Shown: in pieces, positions 10,921 to 22,775 of the stretch
Layout: the number at the start of each line of letters is the position of its first letter
Position numbering within the stretch: position 1 is the stretch's first letter
Assembly (NCBI GenBank): GCA_029891385.1
Contig: CM057230.1
Coordinates: 31,079,402-31,143,401 of the forward strand
Length of the DNA: 64,000 nucleotides
Direction of reading: 5' to 3'
Source: Erythroxylum novogranatense
Taxonomy: Eukaryota > Streptophyta > Magnoliopsida > Malpighiales > Erythroxylaceae
Notes under the pieces: generated by a model
What the model was told of the DNA's origin: nothing
The model's database searches: none
What the model saw: only the letters and a program-made list of their open reading frames with translations
Made by a program: the position numbers and the translations under genes

Positions 10921-12951
10921 TGCTAAGGAGCCACTGAATACAGAAAGTGCCAGAGTTTTGATTAGGAAATGGATGATATGTTTTGCAGGACTATTGTTAC
11001 GAAGACCTTATAGTGCACATATAGGACTAAAACGGCCATATATGTGCAACTCGTTCTTTAGGAATGGTTAAAATAATAGAGGAGAGTCAGTAAAAAACTT
11101 CTAGATTCAAGTAGCATAAAGTTTTAAGCTCTCACCTACTAATCCTAGATGATTAGCTATCATATGCTTTCCCACGTGAACTTCAGGGGAAAATAAACAA
11201 TATGGTGGCTTTCATTTTCAATATACAAAGTCACAAACTTCAATTATAACTAGACCAGTAAGTAGCAACCCTGATCTGATCGTGCTCACTTTCAAACCAC
11301 CATTAGTAACTTTTTGACACTGTTCGCTGATTACGTTGGGATCACGTTTTCCTGTAATTGTATATAAAAATAGATATGTAACAAGAACTAAACCTAAAGA
11401 TTTCCCGCACCAATGTTTTGTTTCTCCCAATTTTTATATCTTAGGTCTTAATTTCGCAATCAATTACAATTCAACCGGATTATCTTGTTGGATGCTCGTA
11501 TCTCCCGACCACAGTGCCCGCCATATTGGATTCAAGTTTGCCCTTGTCAACATTTCAATGGCAAGTAGAGGACGTTTGGATGCGGAGCAATGTTATAAAT
11601 ATTGTATTAGTATCGATCAATACGATATAATTTTAAATAATTTTTAAATTTATAAAATAATATTTAAATTTTTTAAATTTGTAAAATAACATTTTAATAT
11701 ATTATATTGTATAATTTATAATGGACATAAGCTTAATTTCACGTGAGCACCAGCCAATTACAATTCCCAGCTTATCTTCTTGGCTGCTCTGATCTTCCAA
11801 CCACAGTAGCTGCGGTATTGGATTCAAGTTTACCCATGTCAACAGTTTACGGGGAAGCACTCATGGAGGTACATGGGCTCGCCAAGATTTAAAAAAATTA
11901 AATATTTTTATTTTTAATATATATATATATAAGGACATAGTCATTTGAAAGTTAGTGGTGCATTAGGTCTCTCAAAATTTTAAAAAATTAAATATTTGAG
12001 TCCTCTTATCTTAAATTTCTAACCCCGTTACTGTGAGGAAGTGAAGGTAATTTGGGTATAGTAAATTTGGATTTTTTTTCTTTTTCTGTTATTGAACGCG
12101 AGAAATTCAATTCTTGACTCTATGTTTATTAGCTTCAGTTTTTTCATCTTTTATCAATTGGGTATGGTGCTTTTTGGTTTGATGATCAAAGTTGAGATTT
12201 TTACTGTTTCAAACTAGATAATATTAGGGATTTCAGTCTAAGAGTTCATATCATAATATCCTAAATTAGAGCCTTATTCAAAATTAACAATCCTAGTTCC
12301 AAATTAGTGCAAATCCTTCTAATTTTGCATTAATCAACAACAGTCTTATAGATATGTCAATCTATTGGCTTTAGGTCAGCCTAAATGTTTGCTTTTGAAA
12401 CTCTAATTCACATAATTGTTGGTTTATGCTCTACAATCAATCGATTAGCTTAGTGACAAAATAATTTAAAGAAAATTTTTATTTTATAAATATTCAAATA
12501 TATATAATAAAGTCCATCGAGAAATATACATTACAAATTAATTTATGATGAGATCATAACTATGACATTAATATTATATCTATATATTATCCTTAAATTA
12601 TTTTTAGTCCTTGTTTTATCGAGAAGGGACACTAACAAAGCATAAAAAGACTAACACACATTATATTTCTTTCTTGTAAAATAAATAGTCAATCTCATTC
12701 CCTAAATATGAAGATACTTAAGCAAATATGTGGTACTTGTTAGAAAATAAATTCACTAAACTAACCTCATATGAGAATTTCGTTTGAAACATTACTTATA
12801 TATCTATAAAATGTATAAGTGATCATATGACTCGAGATTTCCAAAATTCATCTTATATAGAGATTGTTATGTTTTGATAAAATTATGAGTAGCTCAATCG
12901 CTAATTGTTGAATATAACATGAATTATACGAAGGCAATTGAATGATCAATA
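10921..12951. other. MATE 5' flank and gene-free DNA
   Basis: This holds the presumed promoter of the truncated MATE gene (10921 upward), an imperfect direct duplication (see 11440-11850), an AT-only tract around 11610-11720 and unassigned AT-rich sequence. No convincing coding region; the reading frames at 11218-11647 have no recognisable family. Confidence 0.5.
11440..11850. repeat. Imperfect direct duplication of about 110 bp
   Basis: 11440-11560 and 11728-11850 match by eye: both start CTTAATTTC, share CCAATTACAATTC-like and TTGGATTCAAGTTT blocks, and contain CGACCACAGT / CAACCACAGT. They are separated by an AT-only tract. Confidence 0.7.
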
Positions 12952-14050
12952 CACTACAAGAAAATTACTTGTTAGCGATGGATAATTACTGACAGAAATT
13001 GATTCGTTGAAAATTACTGACAAAAAATCATGTTCCATCGATACAATGGTTGGGAAAATTTTTAATTTGTGACAAAAAAATATCCATCAGTAAATATGGA
13101 AAGAAATCATCCTGGTAAATTTTCCTATGAAATATAGCGACGATAAGAAATGTTCGTCAGTAAAGAAAACAGGAATGCTTCGCGGAGTAAATAATGCTTG
13201 AGTTTACTAACAAAAAATTCGTCGGTAAAATGTAGTCGTAAATATCATCGTTTACTTTTGGTTAAGTGTTAAAAAACAAAACGACGCGTCATTTTCGTTT
13301 AACCTAAATCTCTCTGCAGCTTTTCCCTCAATTTCCTTTTATCATTGTTTTGAAACCGACCGACCGTAGTCCGATCGGTCGGATTGGTTCGATCAGGTTA
13401 TCCTCAAAATCGGTATTGAATTGATTTTTAATTTTTTAATTTTTTATTTTTTAATTTTTAAATATTTTAATATTATATATAATTAAATATAATTATCGAT
13501 AATTATTACGCCACACCTGCTCAATTGTTGAATCCGCGGTTGAATCCCACCAAACCAAGAATAAGAAGGCCATAATCACGACCATCCAGAATTTGAACAT
13601 ACCTTTTATCAAACGACATCATTTTTGTTTAACCTAAATCTCATTTTCGTTTAACCTAAATCTACCGCAGCTTCCTTCCCCTCAATTTCCCTTATATCAA
13701 ACGACATCATTTTTGTTTAATCTAAATCTACCGCAGCTTCCTTCCCCCAATTTCCCTTCATCCATCGCAACCACATTTTTTTCTCTCTTTTGTCGTCATC
13801 GTTCAACTGCAGCTCTCGTCGTCCCACTGCACATCATAGTTGTGCTGTCGTGCGTCCTCAACGTGCCACCATCCTCAACGAGCCATCGTTATCATCTCTA
13901 TCACAATCGAAGGCCACCGCGTGTCGTGCCACCATACCTAGTCACCGCTCGTCCTCGCTGTCATCGTCGCATATGCTTTAGGTATTATATAATCGTCTCT
14001 TGTGCACCACACCTCGTCTCTGTCGTAGTCCTGTGAATGTATAGATTGAT
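12952..14050. mobile_element. One end of a CACTA (En/Spm) transposon
   Basis: CACTACAAGAAAATTACTTG at 12952 is the canonical terminal inverted repeat of plant CACTA elements. The next 300 bp carry the expected crowd of sub-terminal motifs in both orientations (TTACTGACAAAAAAT, TCGTCAGTAAAG, ATTCGTCGGTAAAA). From 13275 to 13760 a block AAACGACATCATTTTTGTTT plus AACCTAAATCTACCGCAGC recurs three to four times. The opposite terminus (CTTGTAGTG) was not found before 14665, so the right boundary is arbitrary. No transposase remnant is visible, hence probably a non-autonomous or truncated copy. Reading frames at 13713-14036 are low-complexity. Confidence 0.75.
13350..13425. repeat. Short imperfect inverted repeat
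   Basis: AACCGACCGACCG is followed after a short spacer by CGGTCGGATTGGTT, forming a GC-rich hairpin in AT-rich DNA. It resembles the terminal hairpins of small hAT relatives (compare GGTTTTAAAACC at 32908), but no complete element is visible. Confidence 0.45.
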
Positions 14051-14664
14051 TACGACGTCATTTTTTGGGTTCTGTAAATGTGGAGTTGGTTCTGTAAATG
14101 TTGACAGTGAAATTATTAAACTTCTTTGTTAGATAACTTTCAATCTTCATTCCGAATGAATTTCATTTTTAAATGTGGAGTTGATTGTGTTTATAAAATG
14201 TGAAGTCCATTTCGAGTGAAGTTTGTTATATACCTTTCAAACTTCTTTGTTAGAGATTTTTAAATATGGAGTTGGTTATGTTTTAATTAATGTTAAAATT
14301 AAATTATTCACATTTTTCTCTGGAATTTGTTGATCATGTTGAATTGCATTGCTCACTATTTTGCTAAATATACATACGGTTGTTTTGATGGGAAAGGAAA
14401 CATCTTTATTCCGAGGCTAGGATGAAGTAAATTATTTCAGCACATCATCCTTGGGTAGTCTAGATTTTCTTTTGGATTAATGTAGAGTACAGTCTTTATT
14501 ACTATGTGATTGTTATTACATGAACACAATTAGAACTAGTCTTATATTAGATGGTTTGCACCAAGTACTTTTTCTAGATAAAACAAAAATTTACAGAAAC
14601 TATGAGTGTTAAATGTTATGATGCAATGGCACGTGCTTCTACTCATATCAGAAGACAGGTATTC
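14051..14664. other. Unassigned stretch before the compact LTR element
   Basis: AT-rich, with partially repeated phrases such as AAATGTGGAGTTG and ATGGAGTTGGTT (14075-14280). It may be the interior of the CACTA element. No gene recognised. Confidence 0.4.
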
Positions 14665-14985
14665 TGTAATGATCTAATATTAACAACAACAGTTACTGGA
14701 AATTGATTGGAATTGAAGAGACTCGTATTGATTAATGGAATTTCAAGATTGATAAACTAGAGCAAAAGAAGAAATAGGTGAGAAGAGGAAACTTGCAACA
14801 GAGAGAATTGAGATGAGAAGAAAAACAAACAGCAATAGCATAACATTCTCCATGATTCAATCCTTGGCACCTTTGTTATATATAAAGCACTTTGTGTAAC
14901 CGTTTTTCACTCTTCATAGGCTTGGGCCAATTGTTTAATCCTTTTCCAAGTTAGGCCTTGCCTCCCGTTATACTAGTTCATAACA
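14665..14985 (-). repeat. Left (3') LTR of the compact element
   Basis: TG...CA bounded; contains a TATATATAAAG-like box near 14875 in the same place as in the right LTR. Confidence 0.9.
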
Positions 14986-16805
14986 TTACCGGCCCCTCAA
15001 AAACATCCTTGTCCTCAAGGATGAGGACCCGGAAGCATAGCTAGGGTCAATAGAAGGCTTCACAAAGCACAACGGAGATTTAATGCAAGCGAAGAAAACG
15101 AATCTAGTGACTCTTGGATGTAGCAGCTGAGGATATCTATCAACATCATCTTGAACAATGCTCCAGCTAGGCAAGGCTGCAACACCATTGTCCTGTGAAG
15201 TGACGTTTGGAACATGCTTATCTTCACAAACTATTGGTGTATCATGTAGTGTGTTGTTGAAAACGATGGCAACTTCAATAACAACCAAGGCAATGAGTTC
15301 GAATATTGTTTTTCAAGAGAAGGCAGCAAGCGTCTGTTTGCAACTAATATCAGTCACAGACATACCAAAGTTGATCTCAAATGGCCACATTTTAATAGCA
15401 CGTAGGTCGGCAAAGACAAGTACTCGACAGTCAAGCAGGAGCTTTTCTTTGACAAGCGAAATACTGGGATCAAATATCTTAGTTTGGACAAAAGCACAAG
15501 TTAGGAATAAGTCATCAGCTCCAACTGCAACTTGACGGGCTATATGAAAATATTGGCCTACATTTCTCCAAACTCGATGCGTATACCCAATACCGAATTC
15601 AAAATCAATTAGAAGAGCAGGAGAAACATACCATCCTCCACGATCAAAACCTTTGAGAGTCACACGAGCAATGTACGCACCAACTGAGTTACCGGAAAGC
15701 ATATTCATCAACTCTAGCTGATCAGTAGATAATCGAACTCTATTATACCTTGTTGCATTAAAAGATTCATTGGCAATGCCAGGGTCAAAGGACTTGCGCT
15801 CATTGAAGCCATGAGTGGGAATCATCAACCACATAATCGGAACATCGACTCTCAAATGATCGTCAAACCCGCGGAACCCCGTAAACTTAGCCGAGCAACA
15901 AACATAGCAGAATCATCGAAGAAAACTTCAAAGTATCCGACGTAATCAACACGGAATCGAAAATCGTAATACCTCATAACTAAACTCTGATGGGGGATTA
16001 AGAGGAAATACTTGTGCGCACAAACAGGTTCGACGTTCACTGATGTTGAAATTTTCGGGAACAAAGTCCGATCTCGTGGCATTTGATCAAACACTGGCCG
16101 CAACAAGGTGTCCCTCTTTCTTCCTCCGGATCAAAACCATGTTTGCTAATCAATTCAAAAGACGAAGTCCACTCGATTTTAAGAATGGCCTCTATCACCA
16201 AAATGAGTGGTGTCGTTGAAGAGATAACCACTTTGAAACTCGTTCGGTAGTGTCTCGGCCTCGTCTTCGACATAACATTTCTTTGGTTGAACTTTCGAGT
16301 CAATTGAAACGTTCATGGACTCGGAAACATTAAAGGAACCCCAAACCATGGTTTTGCCACACGAAAAATCAATTGCATCGTCAAGAACAAGGCCAATGTC
16401 GGTAATGATATCAGTGGTGTCCGTAACAAGTTCGGTTTCCACTGATGAAGAAATCGCATGTTCGGCTTCAACAGTACCATCAGCTGTAGTGATTTCCAAC
16501 GCCGGCATTGCATCGAACACCTCGGCACAAAGAATGGTCCGTGCCTCTCGATCTCATTCGAATCCACTAAGCGCTTATGCTCCTCAAGAGCACGTGAAAT
16601 CTCAATCGCTTTATTCTGGTTGGGAAGTCACACCGCAGGTTCCGCAAGAACACAGGAAATTGCAGACGATCGGTTTTGGTTGGGGAGTGGAGGGAGGAGA
16701 TCTAAAATTTGTCGAAGAAGACGCGTACTTTCCTCAACACCCCGCTGCAGCTTGGCTGTCGACTCAAGCATGACCTGAGTGTGATCAGCCATGGCCATAA
16801 TGTTA
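14986..16805 (-). pseudogene. Broken reading frame inside the compact LTR element, family unknown
   Basis: Minus-strand pieces follow one another with frameshifts. About 16805-16620 starts MAMADHTQVMLESTAKLQRG, a helical gag-like N-terminus. A second frame contains KAIEISRALEEHKRLVDSNE. 16520-16179 is acidic (AEHAISSSVETELVTDTTD). 16106-15852 and 15855-15313 overlap at a frameshift near 15855 and give a basic/aromatic segment (RVDVPIMWLMIPTHGF, KGFDRGGWYVSPALLIDFEF). The last piece (15288-14986) ends SSSLRTRMFLRGR beside the polypurine tract, where many gypsy pol genes terminate in an acidic or basic tail. I recognise no enzyme. It may be an extra retrotransposon ORF, a captured host fragment or a drifted gag. 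Confidence 0.55.
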
Positions 16806-16877
16806 GCTTCGATGGATTTGAGATGAACTGCGTCTTGAGCCTCTGTTATCTATACAGAGATTCAATGAAAGCACCAA

Positions 16878-17198
16878 TGTAATGATCTGATATTAACAAC
16901 AACAGTTACTGAAAATTGATTGGAATTGAAGAGACTCGTATTGATTAATGGAATTTCAAGATTGATAAACTAGAGAAAAAGAAGAAATAGGTGAGAAGAG
17001 GAAACTTGCAACAGAGAGAATTGAGATGAGAAGAAGAACAAACAGCAATAGCATAACATTCTCCATGATTCAATCCTTGGCATCCTTGCTATATATAAAG
17101 CACTTTGTGTAACCGTTCTTCATTCTTCATAGGCTTGGGCCAATTGTTTAATCCTTTTCCAAGTTGGGCCTTGCCTCCCATTATACTAGTTCATAACA
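16878..17198 (-). repeat. Right (5') LTR of the compact element
   Basis: TG...CA bounded; roughly 96-97% identical by eye to the left LTR, differences mainly transitions, suggesting a moderately old insertion. Confidence 0.9.
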
Positions 17199-17203
17199 TA
17201 TTC

Positions 17204-17348
17204 AAATCTTGACTTGGCTCGGTTGAACATTGTGTTTTAGCCTTCACCTCAAAAATGAAATGGACAAGCACGAGTTAGAGTATTGTAAATTTGAACCACA
17301 AAATAAATTGAATATATATATATATATAAATATAAACAACAATCTCAA

Positions 17349-17398
<50 letters not shown>

Positions 17399-18090
17399 GT
17401 GTTTAATTTTAATGTTAATAACTCAATATTTATACTTTTATTATTGATAACAATTATATATTATATATAATTAATTAAATTTTATTATATAATATTTACT
17501 AATAAATATTCAAAATTTTATTATATTTTATGAAGATAAATATTTAAATAAGTTAAAATTTTATTTATAAATGAATTTTATTTGTTAATATATATTTTAG
17601 TATGTAATTTTAAATTTTAAAGATATTTTAAAATTTTAAGTATCTTTAATAAATATTTATAAAATATTTTAAATAATAAAACTATATTAACCATAATTTT
17701 TATCGAAATTAACATTAAATAATTAAATGATATATTTTGGTCGATAATAAATTAAATTATGACAAAAAGCAAAACAAAATTTTATAATTTTCATAAGTTA
17801 TGAAAATTAGGAGAAATAAGCAAATAGGTGTTTTGTATTCAATTTAAAAATTAAAACAAATTGAGAACAAGCATTGTTTTATCTTACATACTTTTGAAGA
17901 TGAAGCAGATTTTATGTCAGTTGTAGTCCTTTTCAAATAGGGGTACATTCCCACCAGTTAACTAATACAATTTTTTTTCGTAGGCCATATTTTGTGTTAA
18001 AGAGCATCGCTCATTCTTCTTCTTTGTATTTGTAGTTATCCATCCATCCAGGTAAGTCATCCAACTAATATCTACCATATGTGTGGCTTT
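17204..18090. other. AT-rich gene-free stretch with TA microsatellite
   Basis: Contains a long uninterrupted TA run (17353-17395) and a shorter one near 17315, followed by A/T-only sequence to 17700. Nothing coding. Confidence 0.6.
17353..17395. repeat. (TA)n microsatellite
   Basis: About 21 consecutive TA dinucleotides. Confidence 0.98.
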
Positions 18091-18099
18091 AATAATACA

Positions 18100-20030
18100 T
18101 TAATTAGATGCGTTTGAGTTTTATGTGAATGCAAAGGAGGTCTTGATTTTGTGCTACTCTTTATACTTATCACCATGTCCATTAAGATTCGCTTTCTTCT
18201 TTCTACCACACCATTTTGATCCGGAAAACTAGGTATGTTGTATTAAACAACGATCCGTTCTTAAAGAAACTTCACAAATGGACTAGGTGCTTATCCATTC
18301 TCAGTGTATCTACCATAGTACTCTTTACCTCTATCTGAACTTACAATTTTAATTAGTTTTTCACATTGATTCTCTACTTCAACAATAAAAATTTTAAAGG
18401 CATCTAAAGCTTTGTCCTTAGAACAAAGTAAATAGAGATACATATATCGCGAATAATCGTCTATAAAGGTGATAAAGTATTTCAGACTATTTGTGTCCAT
18501 ATCTAGATAACAAATATCTGTATGTATGATTTCTAACAGGTTTGTGCTCCTCTTTGCACCCCTTTTAGATTTATTAATGTGCTTACCCTTAATGTAATTC
18601 ACACAAGTCTTAAAATCAATAAAATCTAAAGTACTAAGTACCCCTTTATTTACTAATATTTTAATTCTCTCAATAAAGATGTTTCCCAATCTACGATGCC
18701 ATAATATATAGGATTTTCATTTACAATACATTGTTTTAACTCAAAGATGACATGCATCGAATTATAGACATCATCATTTTGTAACTGAATGGAATAAAGA
18801 CCATCAGATAATGTACCATAACCAATAACTTCAGGTCTATTACATAAACTTAAACCATAATTTGAAAATTTAAAGGAAAAACCTAAAGGTACAAGTCTTG
18901 ATACATAAATCAAATTTCTAGAGAAATTTGGAATATAAAAGGTCTTTTCCAAACACAAAATAAAGTCACTGCTTAAAACTAAAATGCAAGTGCCAATTGC
19001 TTTCACATGTAAACTCGTCTTTCTTTTTGAATAGATGTATTGTTCACTTTCCACTGGCTTCCTTAGGTTTTGCATACCCTGCTAGGTATTTGAAACATAG
19101 ATTGTAGAACCATAATCAACCCAACATGTGTTATGATTAACATTAACCATACTATATTCATAACAAACAAATGAAAATGGATCGTACCTTTCTTTTTGAG
19201 CCAATTCTTAAATTTAGCTCATTCGTTCTTCATGTGTCCCTTCTTCTTATAGAAGAAACACTTTGATGGTTTCTTTATATCAGACTAAGGAGGAATTTAG
19301 TCTTTTCCCTTGTTTTTGGTTTCATCTTGTCTTTTCTTTGTTGAAATAGTCAAATTCACCATTTCACCCTCTTCTATCAACAATCTCTCCTCTTCTTGGA
19401 CACACATAGTCAATAGTTCATTGATTGATTGCTTGTCTTTATGTATGTTATAAGAGATTTTTTGAAAGAAACGTATTGTTAAGGCAAACTGCATAGAATG
19501 TCATGTACTAGGAAAGATCCCAATATGGTAACCTCCAAAGCTTTTAGTTGAGCCGTTATGTCCCTCATACGCATGATATAATCATGTACGTCCCTTTTCC
19601 TGATAAGCTTCATGGATGACAACAGAATAATTAAGGTGCTAGCGAGGGTCTTATAAAATGTGGTTAATTGCTCATAAATGACCTTCAATAGATCCTTGAC
19701 CTTATTATGTTGTTCGACAAAACTACAAATACTAACAGATATTTTAGTTTTTATGAACATCACGGAGAGGCGATTAGATCTCTCCCATTTTTCATAAAGA
19801 ACAACAACATTTAGAGTGCTGGTTATACTTGGTGGTTCATCTTTCTTAATAGCGTAATCTATATCCATCCAGTCCAAATGAAGTAGAATTCTTTCCTTCC
19901 ACATCTTATAGTTGTCACCCCTCAATTCGAGAATATCACACTTAATATCGGAAATATTCACAATTTGAGTAACTCGCAAGTTTAAACATACATGCTTATT
20001 ATTTATAATTTGAGACCAATAATAATTCAT
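18100..20030 (-). pseudogene. Decayed copia gag-protease-integrase fragment
   Basis: Reading the minus strand from 20030: a copia gag (DILELRGDNYKMWKERILLH), a damaged zinc knuckle near 19255-19205 (CFFYKKKGHMKNE, with cysteines lost), a protease stretch near 19125 where DSG reads DYG (WVDYGSTIYVSNT), GAG-pre-integrase and integrase core (HTDIC, FIDDYSRYMYLYLL, SSDRGKEYYG) down to 18291, and a weak tail to about 18110. Reverse transcriptase and RNase H are absent, so the element is truncated in or after integrase. Stops and frameshifts are frequent. It is a different lineage from the copia at 1-3821. Confidence 0.88.
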
Positions 20031-20366
20031 GCTTTACTAATATAAATCATGCTTTTAATACATAAATCTAGTGACATAAGATTTGCCTATGGGCTAAAAT
20101 TCTACTCAATTAGATTCATTTACAACTTTATGACAAAAATATTGAATTATGTTCTTTTGTTTATTCATATAGGTAGGTTAAGAAATATAATCCTATATTT
20201 TATCCTAATAAATCATATGAATATAACAAAAATCTTATGGGTAGATTTTATCATATCACGATAATAATTAATTACAATTAACATTTTAGTGTGAACATAA
20301 AATGAGAAACAAAGCATAAGAGAGGAGTATTTTCTCAGACAACTCAGATGCACGACAGAGGTATAG

Positions 20367-20382
20367 TAACTCTGATACCAAA
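20367..20382 (-). other. Primer binding site of the minus-strand copia
   Basis: On the minus strand TTTGGTATCAGAG matches the initiator tRNA-Met 3'-end complement (TGGTATCAGAGC) used by copia elements, directly after the LTR end. Confidence 0.75.
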
Positions 20383-20692
20383 TGTAAATTGAAGCATGCA
20401 TCTTAAAACACAAAATTATTTACGTATAAACAAACTATATGCATGCTATTCACAATATTCAACAAATGGAAGCATAATAGAGAAAATACCTCCAGCAATT
20501 ACACATAAGCTCTGTGCAGCAATGATTTACGACTAAATTGAGAAAATTTTGAATCTTTTAGCCACTGATCTCCATAACCCGATGATGTTCAATTATTGTT
20601 GCTTGAAGCCAAAAATAGGGACCCAAAAATATATATCTTCTTCGCTTTATCATTTCTGCCCATCACAAAAATGAAAACAATAATATATTAAC
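20383..20692 (-). repeat. Probable 5' LTR of the minus-strand copia
   Basis: On the + strand it opens TGTAAATTGAAGC next to the primer binding site. A matching CA end is placed at ATATTAACA near 20692, giving about 310 bp; the outer boundary is a guess because no second LTR is present for comparison. Confidence 0.5.
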
Positions 20693-22636
20693 ATTTGTGT
20701 GATTAATGAGTTAAATCATTAAATGGGCAAGATTTTGAACAGTAGGATATCCCAAGATTTCAAGAAAAAAAATCCTACATTTTCCTGATGGGTGAAGAGA
20801 CATCATGCAATAAGCAAATGAGAGGGGACATGGTACTATGGGAAAATTACTGGTTTGGCTAAACATTGTGGTGGAAGAGGAGATGAAGTTCTGATAAATA
20901 GAGAAGAAAGTGGTGATTGTGAAAGTAGCAAAGGGAGGAGTGATTGGCAATAGAGACTAGAGAGCCCAAGAGTGAGGTTTAAGATTCAGCAATTGGGAAA
21001 CAGAGACATGGGATGTGTTGGGCTGGATGTGAGGAATACGTTGCGCGCAAGAAAAAAGAGGAAGAATTGCTGGAATGAGAATGGTAATCATGTTGGTGAA
21101 GCGATGGAGTAAGGGTGTGTAATTGACAGTTGGTGAATCTCATGTCACGCAGATTCTTGGTGGATTTGACAGAGTTGAACTCTAAGGCCGGCCATAAAAC
21201 AGTCAAATCTGATGGGAGCCCATCGACTATTGGACTTGGAGTTTACAAGCAAAGTTTACTAATATGAAGATTTTAGAGTTTTTGGGCCTTTGGTTCTATA
21301 GTGGTACTGTAGCATCTTTATTAAAATAACTCTTGTAGCGAGTGAAGATGACATAAAGTTTTATGAAAGAATTTAAAATATAGGGATTAAATAATTATAA
21401 AACTTGAAAGTTATCTTTATTTTGAAATTAGTTTTAAATTAATTTTAAACTAAATAACTAAATCATAATATTATAAAATAATTACTATTAAATAATATAT
21501 TTTAATTGATAAATAAAATTATTTAAAATAAAAATAAAAGACAAAATCAAAATGTTCATAAATTATAAATTTTGGGAGAAATTTAAACCAAAAACAAAAT
21601 TAAAGTTATATTGAAATTAAAAGCTAAAAATAACAGTAAATTAAAATAAACCCTTAATTTAATAAGCGAAGTAAACTTGACCTATCGAAAGCCAATGATT
21701 TAAGTTATGATGAAATGAATCAAAATTTGTGTTTAGTTTTAATTTGTTAATTTATTAAGTAATTTGTTTAAAATATATAAAATTGTCTAATGCATACTTA
21801 AAATTAATAAAACAGGTTCTCCGTTAAATGACTATTTAAAATTAAAATCATTAAAAATAAGAGGAACCGATCTCTTTAATCCACGTAAGAAGTCCACTAT
21901 GGACTTTCTACTAATTATTATTTAGCAGATTCATTCCAATCAACATAGGTAAGAACGTTTTAATTGTTAATTTGTGGGAAAAGATAAATTCCTTACAGAG
22001 ATGATTTTTTTAGGTTGTCAATAAGATATTTTAGAAAAGTTTTAATTATAAAAAGACGTCTTTAAATCATCCACTTTAAATTAATTTTGTTCAAATTAGA
22101 TAAGACCTTTACGGAGATAAAATTTTAACCTTAAATTTTAAACAATTATATATAAAAAATAATTTAAACTCAGATCTCGATTAAATCATGGAAATCTTTA
22201 GCCATTTCACTTGCATAAACAGCTCACAATATCAAATCATGCATCTCAACTTTTTATACTCCTAGAAACATGAATTGCGTTTTACGTCGCATCAGATTCT
22301 ATCATTTCAAGCAAAATTAAAAAAAAAGGGGCTAAATTGACACCGACATCAGCTCTGGAGTAGAATACGTGAAATGGTTCCTCTCACACAACACAGACAA
22401 AAGCATACTGCTTCCATTAAAATAAAGCAAGTTGAAGTAATCATGTACTTGGTGCGGCAAAAACAAAATATGAAGGCTCCGTTAAAGACATGGCGACAAG
22501 AGAAGAAATGATTATATTAATAGCGCATGACTTGACTTGCTTAGGAGTAGTATAGGCTTTGAAGAGCGTAAGATTAATCTTTGCAGTTGCACTATTGAAA
22601 ACCAATTGGATTGGATTTACGCTGTTGGCGCTGACA
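20693..22636. other. Unassigned stretch
   Basis: 20700-21230 is richer in GC than its surroundings and open on the minus strand in two short frames (20711-20950, 20979-21206) with no family match I recognise; it might be the beginning of a gene cut by the copia insertion. 21300-22200 is AT-rich without genes. Confidence 0.4.
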
Positions 22637-22775
22637 AGGACTTTCGCTTCTTGAACTCACTTTACTTTTCAATGATCAACTGGGTTATCCGTGCGGGCAG
22701 GACTTCGCTTCTTGAACTCACTTTTCTGACCAATGATCAACTGCATTATCCGTGCGGGCAGGACTTCGCTTCTTT
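22637..22775. repeat. 62-bp tandem repeat, 2.3 units
   Basis: Units start AGGACTT at 22637, 22699 and 22760 and contain CGCTTCTTGAACTCACTTT, AATGATCAACTG and TTATCCGTGCGGGC. The plus-strand reading frame 22537-22854 spans the array and has no recognisable family, so I treat it as non-coding. Confidence 0.9.

Larger units (their letters stand above)
14665..17198 (-). mobile_element. Complete compact LTR element (2534 bp) without pol
   Basis: Two 321-bp LTRs in direct orientation (14665-14985 and 16878-17198), each TGTAATGATC...CATAACA, differ at about 11 positions by eye. The flanks are a perfect 5-bp target duplication TATTC (14660-14664 and 17199-17203). Polarity is minus: reading the minus strand, the right LTR is followed by TTGGTGCTTTCATTGAATC, similar to the primer binding site of many plant gypsy elements, and the left LTR is preceded by a purine-rich TTGAGGGGCCGG tract. 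The interior of 1.9 kb has no reverse transcriptase, integrase or protease, so it would need enzymes in trans. Termini and duplication are certain; placement with the gypsy group is inferred from the primer site. Confidence 0.9.

Noticed and set aside
13713..14036. Two overlapping plus-strand frames of 63 and 107 codons
   Set aside because: Low-complexity Ser/Arg/His/Val-rich translation of C-rich DNA inside a CACTA-like element.
15158..15535. Plus-strand 125-codon frame in the compact LTR element
   Set aside because: The element is oriented minus by its primer site and polypurine tract; this frame is the shadow of the minus-strand remnant.
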